DNA of 64,000 bases, from assembly GCA_027405735.1 (NCBI GenBank), contig JAPEHQ010000006.1:2728001-2792000 (forward strand), read 5' to 3'. This DNA comes from Mucor racemosus. Lineage: Eukaryota > Mucoromycota > Mucoromycetes > Mucorales > Mucoraceae. A program made the position numbers and the translations under genes. Positions 20,951 to 35,647 of this stretch are shown here, in pieces (the first letter of the stretch is position 1; the number at the start of each line of letters is the position of its first letter). The notes below the pieces were generated by a model. The model did no database searches and was not told the origin of the DNA. It was given only the letters and a program-made list of their open reading frames with translations.

Positions 20951-22623
20951 GGAATATATTGTATGTACAGCTCATTTTGTGAGGAATCAATAATAATACA
21001 ATATAGTCTTCAACGTCATCCTCTTATACATTAACAATCTCTCTTACGAAACAAGCTCAGCTCAATTACTGTATCATATGTCTCATGATGACAATTCGTT
21101 GTACTGGTTGCTCAGGAAGATGTCCAGGCCTGTCGCCAGAATGTCACGACCAAATACTGCAAGTTTTACTCATGGCTCATTAAGATGGTTACTATCCCAA
21201 ATGTACGAATGTGTCCCCTCTCCTCTCTCTCTTTTTTTTTTTTTTTTTTTTTTGCCTTTATCCACTATTAAAATGTATGTAAAACTAAAGCTATGGAGAT
21301 TTACTATAAAGGGTTACCTTCTTGCTTTTGGTTCCAAGACTTATACTTGCCCCATCAATCTAAAAATGCCATCATTATAATGATTTGTCCTGCATAGTAA
21401 CTGCTGTGTGATACTGAGGTACATCATGCTTAAGTGAGGATTTCAATCTACTTCAACGCTATAGCAATTTAGTAACCTATTAATTTCCAAGATGCTTCAT
21501 TGATGAAATATAGCACACTTTACGATACGATCGCACGATATCGAAATACAATGCATAAGCTCGAACAGTGCGTTGATTTTAGTAGCTCAAAACATAAATA
21601 TAATGCGTCTGCAAGTCTTAAAAACTTGTATAATGACACAATAAAATTCTCACACTCATTTCTGTCAAGTGGTGCAAAGATTTCTATATGCATATATGTA
21701 TGGCACACACACACGTGAGAAAATAGTAAATTAAGCTATATATGCCTTTATTATTGATATGACGCCATGTATTACATTTATATTTGTCGAAAAAAAATGT
21801 AACCACATGAATAAGTTGCAAATAAGTATTTTTTTTTTAGAATTATGTGTTGGGCAGATGAACAATCCAAGAAAAAATCCTTTAAATCAATAAATTCAGT
21901 AGTAGATATGGTAGGAAAAGCAATTCGGTTTAAAACACAGATGATTGCGTTACCACATGACATTGATCTACCAGTTTTTTCATGAGGCAATGATCAACAT
22001 ATTGAACCAGTAGAATAATTGATTTATAATAACTATCGACTAGCAGCGACCGCGCGCATATACGGGTTAAGTGGAGCATCTTGTAATATTTTATTATCAG
22101 CTTAGTTCTTTTTTATAAAGTAATCATCGGCATTGATTATATATTTAAATATTAAGGGTAAATAGCATTTATAGTATATATACAAACTAAAAAAAAGAAC
22201 ATTCGCAAAGGTAACGTACAAACAACATGCTGCACAACATTAAATCTGATAACACTAGATATTGATAAATCTGATAAGGAAATTAGATATAGTCTTGCAT
22301 TAAGAAAGTGTTGATGATGATGTATTTGCCCCTGAAGTAAACAATTGTTTATGCACACATGACAATCTAAAATATCCCACGGGGTCAAACCTACAGTACA
22401 TTGCATGACGATAAGTACATTCACAGTGATAATTACAAATTAACGGGTTTCCGGTTGATTCCGCTTCTTGATTATCATATCGTGTGGGAAATTAAGCTTG
22501 TTTTTTATTTTTAAAAAAAAGCTATCTTTTGATAAGATAGCAAAATAATTTTATTATCAAAAAAGGGGATTCAAAATACATAAGGTAGGAAGTAAGAAGG
22601 AGGGGGGATATCAGATAAATTAT
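20951..22623. other. Intergenic, no gene supported
   Basis: About 1.7 kb with a T-run near 21230-21252 and several open frames of 60-100 codons on both strands that look random in composition. No tRNA, repeat border or family motif was recognised. Confidence 0.5.
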
Positions 22624-23583
22624 TTACAATAAAGATTCGCCCAAACAACAACGAGCAAGAGAACAACCCACTTGAATAGTTTGGAACACTGAATCTGTAT
22701 CTTCTAATGCAGGGTTAACTTCCATAATGTCAGCAGCTACTAATAAACCAGTTTCAGCAATAGCTTCACAAATGTAATGACCTTCACGGAAAGTTAAACC
22801 ACCACGGACAGGAGTACCAGTACTAGGTGCAACTGAGGGATCCAAAGCATCAACATCGAATGACAAATGAATAGGTAAATTACGATCAGGGTTAACATGA
22901 TTCAATGCCATTTCAACCACTTGTCCAATACCATACTTATCCACATGGTGCATTGAGAAAGCTTTAATACCCAATTTACGAATAATAGCCTTTTCACCTT
23001 CATCAATATCACGCAAACCAATATAAGTAAGACGGTTTGTCTTGAGAAGAGGTTGGACCCATCTGAAATCAGGATGATCACCGGCGATACCGGTCAAGAA
23101 ACTCAATGGGCAACCATGAATGTTACCAGAATCAGTGCTAGCAGGGGTATTGATATCAGCATGTGCATCTACCCAGATAAGACAAGCATTGGGATAGGCA
23201 CCAAATACACCAGAAACAGTAGCCAATGCTACTGAATGATCTCCACCCAATGTCAATACAAACTTACCATCTTGAGCTCTCTTGAGAATTTGCTTTGAGA
23301 CGACTTCAGTGACAGCAGAAACGTATTTAGGTTGTTTTAAATTAAGAGTATCGGGATCCTCGGTGGGACGCAAAGAAGTAATATCTTCATTTGATTCATA
23401 TTCAACCTCATAACCCATTTCTTCAAATTGATTCAATAAACCAAATTCAACAAGACGAATAGGACCTTCTTCAACACCGGTACGAGGCTGGCCACCATTG
23501 AATGGGACGCCAACAACAGAGACTGATTTGGATTTTAAGAATTGGTTTGGGAAAGTCATTTTAATGATTGAGAAAAGAGACAA
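22624..23583 (-). CDS. CAR1: Arginase
   Basis: Hydrolyses L-arginine to ornithine and urea; dimanganese ureohydrolase family, cytosolic in fungi. Uninterrupted frame, 319 aa, the family's usual length. Metal-ligand motifs are all present: GGDHS (His116), DAHAD (Asp139, His141, Asp143) and SFDVDALDP (Asp243, Asp245), together with GNIHGCPLSFL and the late MEVNP motif (Glu288). The start may be Met1 or Met9 (MTFPNQF); the first is given because it extends the frame, but the second matches typical arginase starts as well. GATA-type sites occur upstream, consistent with nitrogen control. Confidence 0.95.
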   Translation of the reverse strand: MSLFSIIKMTFPNQFLKSKSVSVVGVPFNGGQPRTGVEEGPIRLVEFGLLNQFEEMGYEVEYESNEDITSLRPTEDPDTLNLKQPKYVSAVTEVVSKQILKRAQDGKFVLTLGGDHSVALATVSGVFGAYPNACLIWVDAHADINTPASTDSGNIHGCPLSFLTGIAGDHPDFRWVQPLLKTNRLTYIGLRDIDEGEKAIIRKLGIKAFSMHHVDKYGIGQVVEMALNHVNPDRNLPIHLSFDVDALDPSVAPSTGTPVRGGLTFREGHYICEAIAETGLLVAADIMEVNPALEDTDSVFQTIQVGCSLARCCLGESLL

Positions 23584-24179
23584 AGATGCTTTTTTTATTT
23601 TTTTTATTTTTCAATTTTTTCCCCCCCTTTATATACTCTAAACTGGGCTTTAAACTCGTGTGAAAAATGTCATTGAGATAAGATATCGATATGCGACTTA
23701 AAATAAATAAAATGCGCTAAAAGGATGTCGACGTACTCCAGCTTTTATCGAGGAGTTTTCTTTGAATATGCATTAGTGAAACTAATTTTTAAGACTTTAA
23801 AGTTTTAAATATTTTTATCGAGTTTCTATAAATCCCTCCTCAATTTCACTCAATCTCTGTTATTACAATCGCATTTCGGTCATGTTGAGCCAATTTTGAG
23901 GGATTTTGATTATAAATCAAGTTTTGCGATAAACTCTTTATTCAAATGCATATTTTTGATCTAAGGTACTAGCACCAAAAACTTTTCTTTTGCCTCAATT
24001 TTCTCCTTCTCACTTTGAAATTATGATCATGAAATCATCAAAAAGGGAAATGACGGGAATAACAATGATAAACCACGGGTGTTACAAAGAGAATAAGCAA
24101 AGATACTTCACCAATAGAACCGTGCGAAGGGTCGCCACGGTCACATGAATTAAGTAGTAGTAATAAGTGATTGATAGGT
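23584..24179. other. Arginase upstream region / ALDH 3' flank
   Basis: A 596-bp spacer between the start of arginase and the stop of the aldehyde dehydrogenase, both on the minus strand. It holds the arginase promoter with a C-run (CCCCCCC near 23621) and the GATA-type sites. No further gene was seen. Confidence 0.5.
23677..23682 (+). promoter_or_regulatory. GATAAG site upstream of arginase
   Basis: GATAAG lies about 95 bp upstream of the arginase start, followed by GATATCGATA. Another GATAA is near 23927. GATAAG is the core site of fungal nitrogen GATA factors (AreA/Gln3 class), which commonly control arginase genes; binding here is inference only. Confidence 0.35.
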
Positions 24180-26043
<1,864 letters not shown>

Positions 26044-26266
26044 TTGTTATTTATTTAAAGAGAGAGAAAAAGGGTTTTTTGGTCGTAATAAACAGGCGTA
26101 TTTTTAATTTATACAAGTCCAAAAAGCACGTGTCAAGCACCTATTACTACAGATTAAGGATAAAAAAAGCTTATGTGTGTGTGTAAAAAAAGAAAAATCC
26201 ACTAAAAAAGGTATAGAACAGAGGGAGCAATTTGACTCATCTTCAAAAGGCTGAAACAGGTAATTA

Positions 26267-26807
26267 TTATCCACGTCGACGCTGGAGAAAAGCTTGTCGT
26301 AAAATAGAATTCGCTGATGAATATTCATCGTTTATTTCTTCCATGTCAATGTCCTGATCTTGATCTTTCCACCAACTTTCTCGGATCTCGGGATCGCCAA
26401 ATCGTTGTACATGAAGATCATATAACATGCCATTGACATTGCTATAATCTGGTGGCGGTGGCGGCGGTGATGATGATATGTTATTATGCTCAGTTTTGGT
26501 GGATATAGAAAAGGATTTTAAAGATGATGGTGATGATGGTGATACAATAGTGGGGTATAAGTGTGTTGTTGTTGATGTTGTTTTAGATGTTGATGCTAAC
26601 TGTGGTGGAGATAATGGATTTGTTACAGTTGAAAAAATAGGTTCACTGGATACAGATCTAAAATTACAGTTAGTTTAGTCTATAAATAACAAAAAACGAT
26701 AGTTATTACGCTGGTGAATCAGCAGCATAAAATGGTCTTGATCGCTTCAATGCTTTTTCGAGTGACTCTGTTGAACGTGTTCTCTTGAGGTTTTTATTGT
26801 TGGTCAT
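26267..26807 (-). CDS. Small protein of unknown function, low-complexity middle
   Basis: Not recognised. Exons 26807-26710 and 26657-26267 give 162 aa; the intron begins GTAATAAC and ends TTTTAG. The N-terminus is basic (LKRTRSTESLEKALKRSRPF) and could be a nuclear localisation signal. The middle is Ser/Thr/Pro-rich with a short proline run (SSSPPPPPPD). The C-terminal third looks structured: YDLHVQRFGDPEIRESWWKD, an acidic stretch, then SANSILRQAFLQRRRG. That conserved-looking end is why it is called a gene. It could be a regulatory or scaffold protein; no function is assigned. The stop is about 220 bp upstream of the aldehyde dehydrogenase start, same strand. Confidence 0.6.
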
Positions 26808-27455
26808 GTTATGAGTTGCAACAAGTGAGGATAAAAGAGGGGAATTCCAATACAAATGTGACATTAATATCCTTATTGATGGCTTCTTGTTATTGTTGTG
26901 GTTGTTGACTAAAAGGAGTGGAATTGGCTTGAAAGTTTATATATCAAGAAAAAGATTATCACTTTTGCTGTGTAATTTACTAATGATAGCAAAAATTCTT
27001 ATCCTCGTGACTGTCTGGCTAACATTACGCATCCTTTCGTCCATACTACTTGCTTATAAGATTCATGCAAGAACATTCTAGTAATCAATCACTGATTTAT
27101 AATGATAATATTCGATATTATATCGCCAATAAAATCTCTGTAATTTGAATATTTTATCATTGTATTCGCAATATTATTTCAATACAATTACAATCATTGT
27201 AGACATGATATCATTAAAGTTTACTAGAGTTTGTTACGACCATAATATTCAATTTTCTCCACAAAAAGCGCAATATGCACTATGATTTTGTCACGAGTAC
27301 TCTTAAATATGTATTTTTTGATTTAATACATTACTTGCTAAGCGTGAAACAATGAAAAAAAGCGCTATGCATGAAATATTCTCGTTTTATAAGGAAAATG
27401 TTACCCCTATTACAGAAAAAGGGACCAACTACACAAAACTTCAAACCCGCTACAC
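26808..27455. other. Intergenic, nothing recognised
   Basis: AT-rich sequence upstream of the small unknown gene, containing its presumed promoter. An open frame at 26887-27081 on the plus strand looks random. Confidence 0.5.
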
Positions 27456-27735
27456 GCTTGAAAACCCGAAAATATAGAAAAACTACAGAAAAAGCATATC
27501 TAGGTCGCTTCAAGTAAAACAAAATTAGTACCAAAGTAATTGTTAAGCCTTAGGGAATCTTTTGATACTACATTTCCTTTGGTTACGTTGGTTTTTTGTA
27601 GTTTTCAAAACTAATGAGGATAACAGACAACAATTATTTGACTTTTTTCGGAAAACTGTTTTTCAAAATCGGAGCGTGCATTTTCTAGGTATGCTACAAA
27701 TATATAAAAACCACCATTAAAAAGCCAAGAAGCAG
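27456..27735 (+). repeat. F3 repeat, copy 1
   Basis: Aligns by eye with 57738-58020 in the same orientation. The best block is CAAAATCGGAGCGTGCAT followed by a diverged stretch and ACCACCATT(A/G)(A/G)AAAGCCAAGA; upstream both share GAAAAC...AAAACTACA and ATCTTTTG(A/G). Old diverged repeat, borders uncertain, no coding frame. Confidence 0.6.
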
Positions 27736-28373
27736 GCAATTTTACTTTGTTAACGAGAAAAAATTATCACGTATATTGAATATGTTACAGCTACTTGAAG
27801 TTGTACCTTTTACCCAAAAAAAGGTCAAAATATTTCAAATCCTTCTCCACATGCTGCGTTTGAAAAACGCTGCAGCAGTAATTTTTCAATTTTTGCATTG
27901 TTTTCTGCTCGATGAAGCAATTTTATAAAGTTTTGATAGTATGAAAAAATGCCTTATTCAAAAGAAAAAACTAATATCAATAGATGCCAACACGTAAACA
28001 AAGGGATTATATTTTTTTCAAGCCATTCATATCATAAAAGAAGTTTGTATACAAGGCTTGAAGAATTACTTCCAAACTCAATTGTTTTCTGATCTCTCAT
28101 CGAATCCTTCTGTACAATTGTATTTATGTTACAGCAAGAGGATCTCAGGACACAAAAGTAATATGTTGTGGTACAGTTTTCATATTTTACCCGGAAATGA
28201 AAAATGGATGAGCATTTAAATTAATAATTTTTATTTTTTTATTGTTTTTCTTTTTAAATGTATAAATAGATTTGACATAAAAAAGGATAGACGCTGCTAC
28301 TTGTAGAGATAAAACACAAAGAAGATTGGGAAAAAAAGAGGGAAAATGTATACATATATTATTATATAGCTAT
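27736..28373. other. Intergenic downstream of the lipoamide dehydrogenase gene
   Basis: About 640 bp of AT-rich DNA between F3 and the stop of the dehydrogenase gene; no gene seen. Confidence 0.5.
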
Positions 28374-30231
<1,858 letters not shown>

Positions 30232-31084
30232 TTTTTTTTTTATTTATTTGTGTAAAGAGGGCAAGCGGGGGGAAAAACCTGGAAAAAATGATCATTTATA
30301 TTCTGGGGAAGATGAAATCGAATTTGGGTGTACAAACATCCTATCTCTCAAATGTTGATTGCTACGTCACTATAAAATGGGGCATCTGCTCTAAAAACGA
30401 TTGTGATTTGACCGCAGCGTATGTGTTGGTACTCCAAATCAAGTGTTTTTTAAGAATTGAACAGTTTCTATACAAGAACAAGTGGAATTTTGTCTGAGAA
30501 AAAAAAGCTTAAAATTGAAAGTAATCTCTTAAAATGTGTCTTTTCTTTTTAAAACTTTTGGGTTATTCCATCATAAAAATGTAGAGATTTACAGAAAATT
30601 GTAGATAATATGGAAAAAATAAACCCAATTTCAGTTTCAGCTGATATAAAAAACATGGTATTTGATACAAGTATTGATACTCTTAGATTCAGTTCTATTC
30701 GTCTTCAACTACTGAATACAGATTGTCCGCATCTTTGTAGTTGCTTTGAGTGTTAGCTGCAATCATGCCAACGTCTTTGTACTCATTCACATTGGAAGTA
30801 ACACTCTAGCATGCATGTAGCTTGTTCCCTTGTTATGGCCACCATATTGGTTGCTTAAGAAAAGCAAGCAAGGATGAAGTGACTGATACACGGAAACTTG
30901 AGGTTGAAAAACACTGATTACTAATATATCTTGCTCGTCTAAAACAAATGCTCGTCCAGAAATAAATTTAATTGGTCTGAAAAAATGCAAAATCATTTCA
31001 AAAAAGTATATAATTAAATAATCAAGGGGCTCTTTCTGATTGAAAAATATCCTTTACAGTATTTTTACTTAAGATTCTATAAAA
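30232..31084. promoter_or_regulatory. Divergent intergenic region, LPD1 / HAD hydrolase
   Basis: The 853 bp between the two divergent starts hold both promoters. A T-run lies just upstream of the LPD1 start. A 69-codon frame at 30288-30497 has no recognisable content and is not called. Confidence 0.45.
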
Positions 31085-32273
31085 ATGACTTTGAAGCCCA
31101 TCTTCTTTTTTGATTGCGACAACTGCCTTTATGTAAATATTTAATTGTGTTACAAAAAGAATGCCATATACTGACGTGTATCTGTTTTCTGGTTATAGAG
31201 TAAAGATCTCAATGTTCTATCCCTGATGAAACAAAAGTTGGTTTAAAATACCAAAATTTGGTTACCATGGTTACTAATTCTAAATTTAGGATCCAAGAAT
31301 ATTTCGTAAATGAAATTGGAATTCCTGCTGATGAAGGTATATGTGATCAAGCATTGAAAGCCATTAGATAATGTTCTAATAATCTTATCGTTTAGTTGTC
31401 TCATTGCAACAACATTATCAAAAGACATATGGTTTATCTTTAAGAGGTCTTCAAAAACACTATGCTGTAGATCCTCTTGATTATGGTAAGCTTCATATAC
31501 AAACTATCAAATTATGGATATATAATTTGATGTATTATCTTGAAAGATCTCAAGGTTGATCAAGCTTTACCATTGGATGGTTTGATCACAAGGGACGAAG
31601 AATTGATCAAAGTACTCGATGGACTCCATTGTAAAAAATGGGTATTCACAAACGCTTATAGGCCTGTAAGTAGAAACAATCATGAAGTTTACGACATCGA
31701 TGGCTAATCGATTATTTCTATTATAGCATGCTGTCCGATGTTTGAGATTATTAGGCGTTGAGAATGAATTTGATGGTAAAACTAAACCCTTTTTATTGTG
31801 AGACCTTAAAGCTTATTAACATTTCTATATTGTTTAGGATTAACATATACCAATTATTTAGAACCTGGATTTAACTGCAAGCCAGGTAATCCAGATGATT
31901 ATTCAAACATATCATCATAATATTAATAAGGTTTCTATAGAAACTGCTTCATTTTTAAGAGCCATGGAAGATGCTGGTGCTGTTGACCCCAAGCAATGCT
32001 ATTTTGTAGATGATTCTGCTCAAAATATTGATGCTGCTCAGGTAATTTTTAGTCATTTGTTTCAAAAGTCAATGGGAAAAATTAACATTCTCTAAATAGA
32101 AATTGGGCTGGACTACTGTCCATCTTGCAGATGATGCATCAAAATCAAACCACGGTGATTATCAAATTGATAATATTCATGATTTACCCAAAGTCTTGCC
32201 TGAATTATGGGAACCTACTGTTCCTGGCATGAAGCTTAGAAGACAATCCATTGGAATTACAACTGCCGCATAA
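31085..32273 (+). CDS. HAD pyrimidine 5'-nucleotidase-like protein (Sdt1/Phm8 type)
   Basis: Haloacid-dehalogenase phosphatase; yeast relatives dephosphorylate pyrimidine nucleotides (Sdt1) or lysophosphatidate and nucleotides (Phm8). Nine exons: 31085-31132, 31199-31236, 31290-31336, 31396-31485, 31547-31665, 31727-31775, 31838-31885, 31941-32041, 32100-32273, giving 237 aa. HAD motif I is FFDCDNCLY (Asp10 nucleophile, Asp12), motif II is WVFTNA, and the acidic motif IV is CYFVDDSAQN. KTYGLSLRGL and LTYTNYLEPGF match the cap and core pattern of the group. Exons of 38-50 bp make the gene unusually fragmented. A run of 29 A begins 29 bp after the stop. Confidence 0.9.
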
Positions 32274-32302
32274 CCTTCACATAAAAATCTCCTTTTATAA
32301 TG

Positions 32303-32331
<29 letters not shown>
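32303..32331 (+). repeat. Poly(A) run of 29
   Basis: Uninterrupted A homopolymer directly downstream of the HAD hydrolase gene. Comparable runs lie at about 21230 (T), 28489 (T, LPD1 intron) and 43092 (A, Ku70 intron). Confidence 0.9.
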
Positions 32332-32333
<2 letters not shown>

Positions 32334-32683
32334 TGTTTTTACCTTCCATCTATTTATGCCTTTTAAGCATTATAAAGTTTTGGATTTGTTTTGGGTCCTG
32401 AATGCTTTCATGTAAACGGAGCTCTGTAATTGTCAAAAGATGTCGTAATGATAAAAAAAAAACGTACTATCTCTGCTTTGGTTTTCGAAAGATTTACAGA
32501 ACAGTTCGATTAGTTTATTTATCCTATGAATGTATAACGATTTTATTTTGCAATCATGTATCATATTTATTAAATACACAAGATATTTTACAATTAGACC
32601 GGATTTTGTCTTTTGGAAAGTTTATTGAAATACGAGCACAAGCTCGAAAAACTACTATTTGTTGCTTTTAATATGAAAATAAA

Positions 32684-32989
32684 CTAATCCCAATCAACAG
32701 GCAAAGCACATAATTTCCAATCATCATATTTCTTCAAAACAAACCCTGATGGCGTTCTTATATTATCACGATCATCACACCATTTGGAAGTAAAGTCATC
32801 CCATGTTGCATCATCCATAACTTTCAAGTTTACATATGTTTTTCCTTCATCAATGTAATGTGTATCATAATTGTCGAGATGTATATATTTTTTGATGATT
32901 TCAATGACCTCGTTGACTTCCATGTAGCCTTCATAATCAATGGCAACGAGAATTTTTCTTTCTTTCTTTTGCTTACTCGTAAGCACCAT
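32684..32989 (-). CDS. Possible small protein of unknown function, 101 aa
   Basis: Not recognised. Single-exon frame of 101 aa with a non-random look: a basic start (SKQKKERK), then alternating hydrophobic and acidic segments such as KILVAIDYEGYMEVNEVIEI, many Asp and aromatic residues, and a C-terminus rich in Trp/Tyr (KKYDDWKLCALPVDWD). No signal peptide or membrane segment. No overlapping repeat was found. It could be a genuine small globular protein or a chance frame; the length and balanced composition in AT-rich DNA favour the former. Confidence 0.45.
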   Translation of the reverse strand: MVLTSKQKKERKILVAIDYEGYMEVNEVIEIIKKYIHLDNYDTHYIDEGKTYVNLKVMDDATWDDFTSKWCDDRDNIRTPSGFVLKKYDDWKLCALPVDWD

Positions 32990-33339
32990 AATATAATTGT
33001 ATAGGTATCGGCTTATTGAAGCTTGAAGTAAAATACTGAGATCAGATAAATAGTAAAAAACAAATGCTGCCGCAGCGAAGGACCATGTGATTTTTCAAGC
33101 CATATTTATTTTTCAGGTACCACACGATTTAATGTCTCTATAACAAACTAGACGTATAATTATTGCGTCTATAATAATATACTATAGCCTCGGGTAGATA
33201 TTAAAAAGTGAGAAACCTATACATAATAGGGAAGACGTAGCAATCAATTCAAAAAAAGGCGAATTACAATTAAAAGCTCCATCAAGAGTCTTGTTCTACA
33301 GAAAAATCGATTATCTAAGGATATTCCTATGCTTTGAAG
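32990..33339. other. Intergenic, nothing recognised
   Basis: About 350 bp between the possible small gene and the left arm of the large inverted repeat; it would hold the small gene's promoter. Confidence 0.5.
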
Positions 33340-34500
33340 ATTGAACGACTGAGTCTCTTATTCTATGGTATATATCTAAGTTTTAAATAAAAATGCGTTT
33401 ATTTTTTCAGCTTTTCTTATATTTAACCATGTACAATCTGAAAATTCAGACTTTGTAGCGGACATTTTTGGGACTCATTTTATCCTTACCAACACTCATG
33501 ATTTTGATCAAAAAACAGAAAAATCAATTTTTGATACCAAAATTAACGTTTAAATATACTACATTGTGAGAGAAAATTGTAGCAATAGCTAATACACATT
33601 ATATAAAAGCTTAATATTGAATGTTAAGTAATGAAAATTTGTACTTTTGTCCCAAAAACGGTTTTTTGGTTAAAGGATTTTCACGCAATATTTTGTAATA
33701 AAAATGTCTATTATTTTTTATTGAGCAAATAGCGAATTAAATTCTGTATATGTGTATATTTTTTGTTTTTATAATTGATAGTATAATTAACTTTAGATTT
33801 GCAAAATCAGAAAAAAAAAGTAAAAAAAAAGTCAAAATTGATGATCTGGACAAAAATAATTTTCTAAATTAATATTCCGCTTATAAGCCTTGTAAGTCTT
33901 AAAAATAAGAGATTTTATAATACTTGAGAACGTTTTCAAGGGTTTATGATGCTGTATCCACTTGATTCAAGCTTATTACTGTAAACCTTTATACATGTTA
34001 ATATTGTGAGGTAGTTTATTTTATAATAGTATAGTTCTACTTTATAATTATTGCATTAGAGTTGATTTACATTCAGTTTTAGTCTTACCTCTCCAATATC
34101 ATCATAAACATAAACATGACCATGGGTGGAACCTATTACCGCCTTTTTGCTCTCTTTGTCCCAAGCCAATTTATGTAATGCTTTTTTACCAGAACCAACT
34201 TAAGTACTTACAAATGCTTCCTCCGTATTTGCATTCAAATTTCATAAATTAAATTGACTGGCTCCATCTACAGTAGTAGTATCAAACATATCATCAGCCC
34301 ACCTTATGATAAATGTCAGTCTGAACTCAGAAACATCCAATTGTCATTGTTATATGCTATAAAAAATTTGATTTTTAATAATACAGCAATTAAATAAAAA
34401 ACAAGATCATACTAATAGCATATGGTGAGTATTTAACATCTAAGTTTGATAAAGTATGCTTTTAAGCCCTTTTGAAAATCCTGAGGTAAACACAACCTCT
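33340..34500 (+). repeat. Left arm of a large inverted repeat (~1.15 kb)
   Basis: Matches 35648-36830 in reverse complement along nearly its full length, with scattered substitutions and small indels. Outer border near AGATTGAA...AGTCTCTTAT, inner border near AAACACAAC. It contains a broken dynein intermediate-chain fragment and tracts such as CATTTTTGGGACTCATTTTATCCTTACCAACACTCATG. Confidence 0.9.
34089..34310 (-). pseudogene. Dynein intermediate-chain gene fragment, copy 1
   Basis: Reading on the minus strand gives the C-terminal WD region of a cytoplasmic dynein intermediate chain: an F-N-L-stop-N-L-N core where relatives have D-L-W-N-L-N, then KKALHKLAWDKESKKAVIGS and THGHVYVYDDIGE, ending at an intact splice donor (GAG|GTAAGA). 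Two stops are present: TGA at the conserved Trp position and TAA before VGSGKK. Both are shared with the other arm. No other exon of the gene is nearby, so this is a captured piece, not a decaying whole gene. The retained donor shows it came from genomic DNA, not cDNA. Confidence 0.75.
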
Positions 34501-35647
34501 GTGATCAATCAGAATTACAACATTCGATATATAGAAGATCTCCGACAAATCTAGCAGATCTTATCTATCCAGAAACTGGTTCCTGTCACCCAGGAACTAA
34601 TAATGAAACTTATGAAACACAACTTATATATAGCAATATTACCACTGAGACATAATAGCATGTTATACTGTATTCATACACATTAATAATAATATCTATT
34701 GTCATATCTAATGGATCTCTGTCCATTAGATCTTATCACACAATCCCAATAACTATATAAACCCATATTTAATTCATTCTAATGAACGGTACTTTTTTAT
34801 GTTGATTTTAATTTACAAAGTCTCAATAAATCACTCTGGGTCCTGTAATTTCTATCCAGCAAAATGTTGCGATTTCCACTACACTATGAATAATGCACCT
34901 TTTATTAATCTTGATCTCGATGTACATTGGGTATCAGTTTTTTTACCAGTTGTATTTTCTCTGATTCATAAATATTCTGTCATATTGAATGAACGGTGAT
35001 TTGTAGCATTACCAAAAAAACAAAAAAAAACAAAAGAGTAAATGCTTCAAGAGTTTTCTACATATTAAATTATGCAATTTAGTAGCAATGATTGCACTTA
35101 ACTATGCTTTTTGAATCAATTGATGTTAATCAAAATAATTAGTCACTACGGCCAACCTGTGCTGCACAAGGTAATTTTGTTGTGCCCAGGTAGGCTGCAA
35201 ACTATAGCCTGAGCTGTTGTGCCCACTGAATATGTATGACTAAAAAGATAAGAAAGATGCACACGGGCACAACAAAAGAAACTGCACACAAGCACAACAC
35301 TAAGCCTGTATGTGTAGAATTATAGATTCTGTCCATGTGCATGGCATTAATCCCATGTGTGCATAATAAGAAAATCTGACCATGAGCATAATGAGCTGAT
35401 CGTATGGGCACAAATTGGTTTACTATATATGAGCACCGTGCCGTTTTCAAAACTCCATTGCATTTTTTACTGGAATGGGTTTTTAAATTACATTTGCTTT
35501 TATTAATATAGGTTATATACAGTATAGACAATACAGTTTAATACGTTGTTGATGTGATAAAGCAGTACATGCAAAAGTCAATATAATTACGATTATCATC
35601 ATTTGTAAATATGTTTATAGCTATAATGTTTACAGCAAATAGGACCA
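34501..35647. other. Spacer of the inverted repeat
   Basis: About 1.15 kb between the arms. It has a 9-bp stem (TCTAATGGA/TCCATTAGA) at 34707-34730 followed by TATATAAACCC near 34757, an LTR-like arrangement without a confirmed duplication. From 35150 to 35445 GTGC/GCAC words recur (TTGTGCCC, GCACAAC, CATGTGCA). No reading frame was recognised. Confidence 0.5.

Noticed and set aside
21078..21380. 100-codon plus-strand frame
   Set aside because: It crosses a long T-run (poly-Phe) and shows no domain or conserved context.
34582..34800. Possible third LTR in the inverted-repeat spacer
   Set aside because: A stem and TATATAAACCC are present, but no TG/CA pair with a 5-bp duplication could be found, so borders are not supported.
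35150..35445. GTGC/GCAC-rich stretch as a CRISPR-like or tandem array
   Set aside because: The words are short, unevenly spaced and on both strands; there is no regular unit, and CRISPR is not expected in a eukaryotic nuclear genome.
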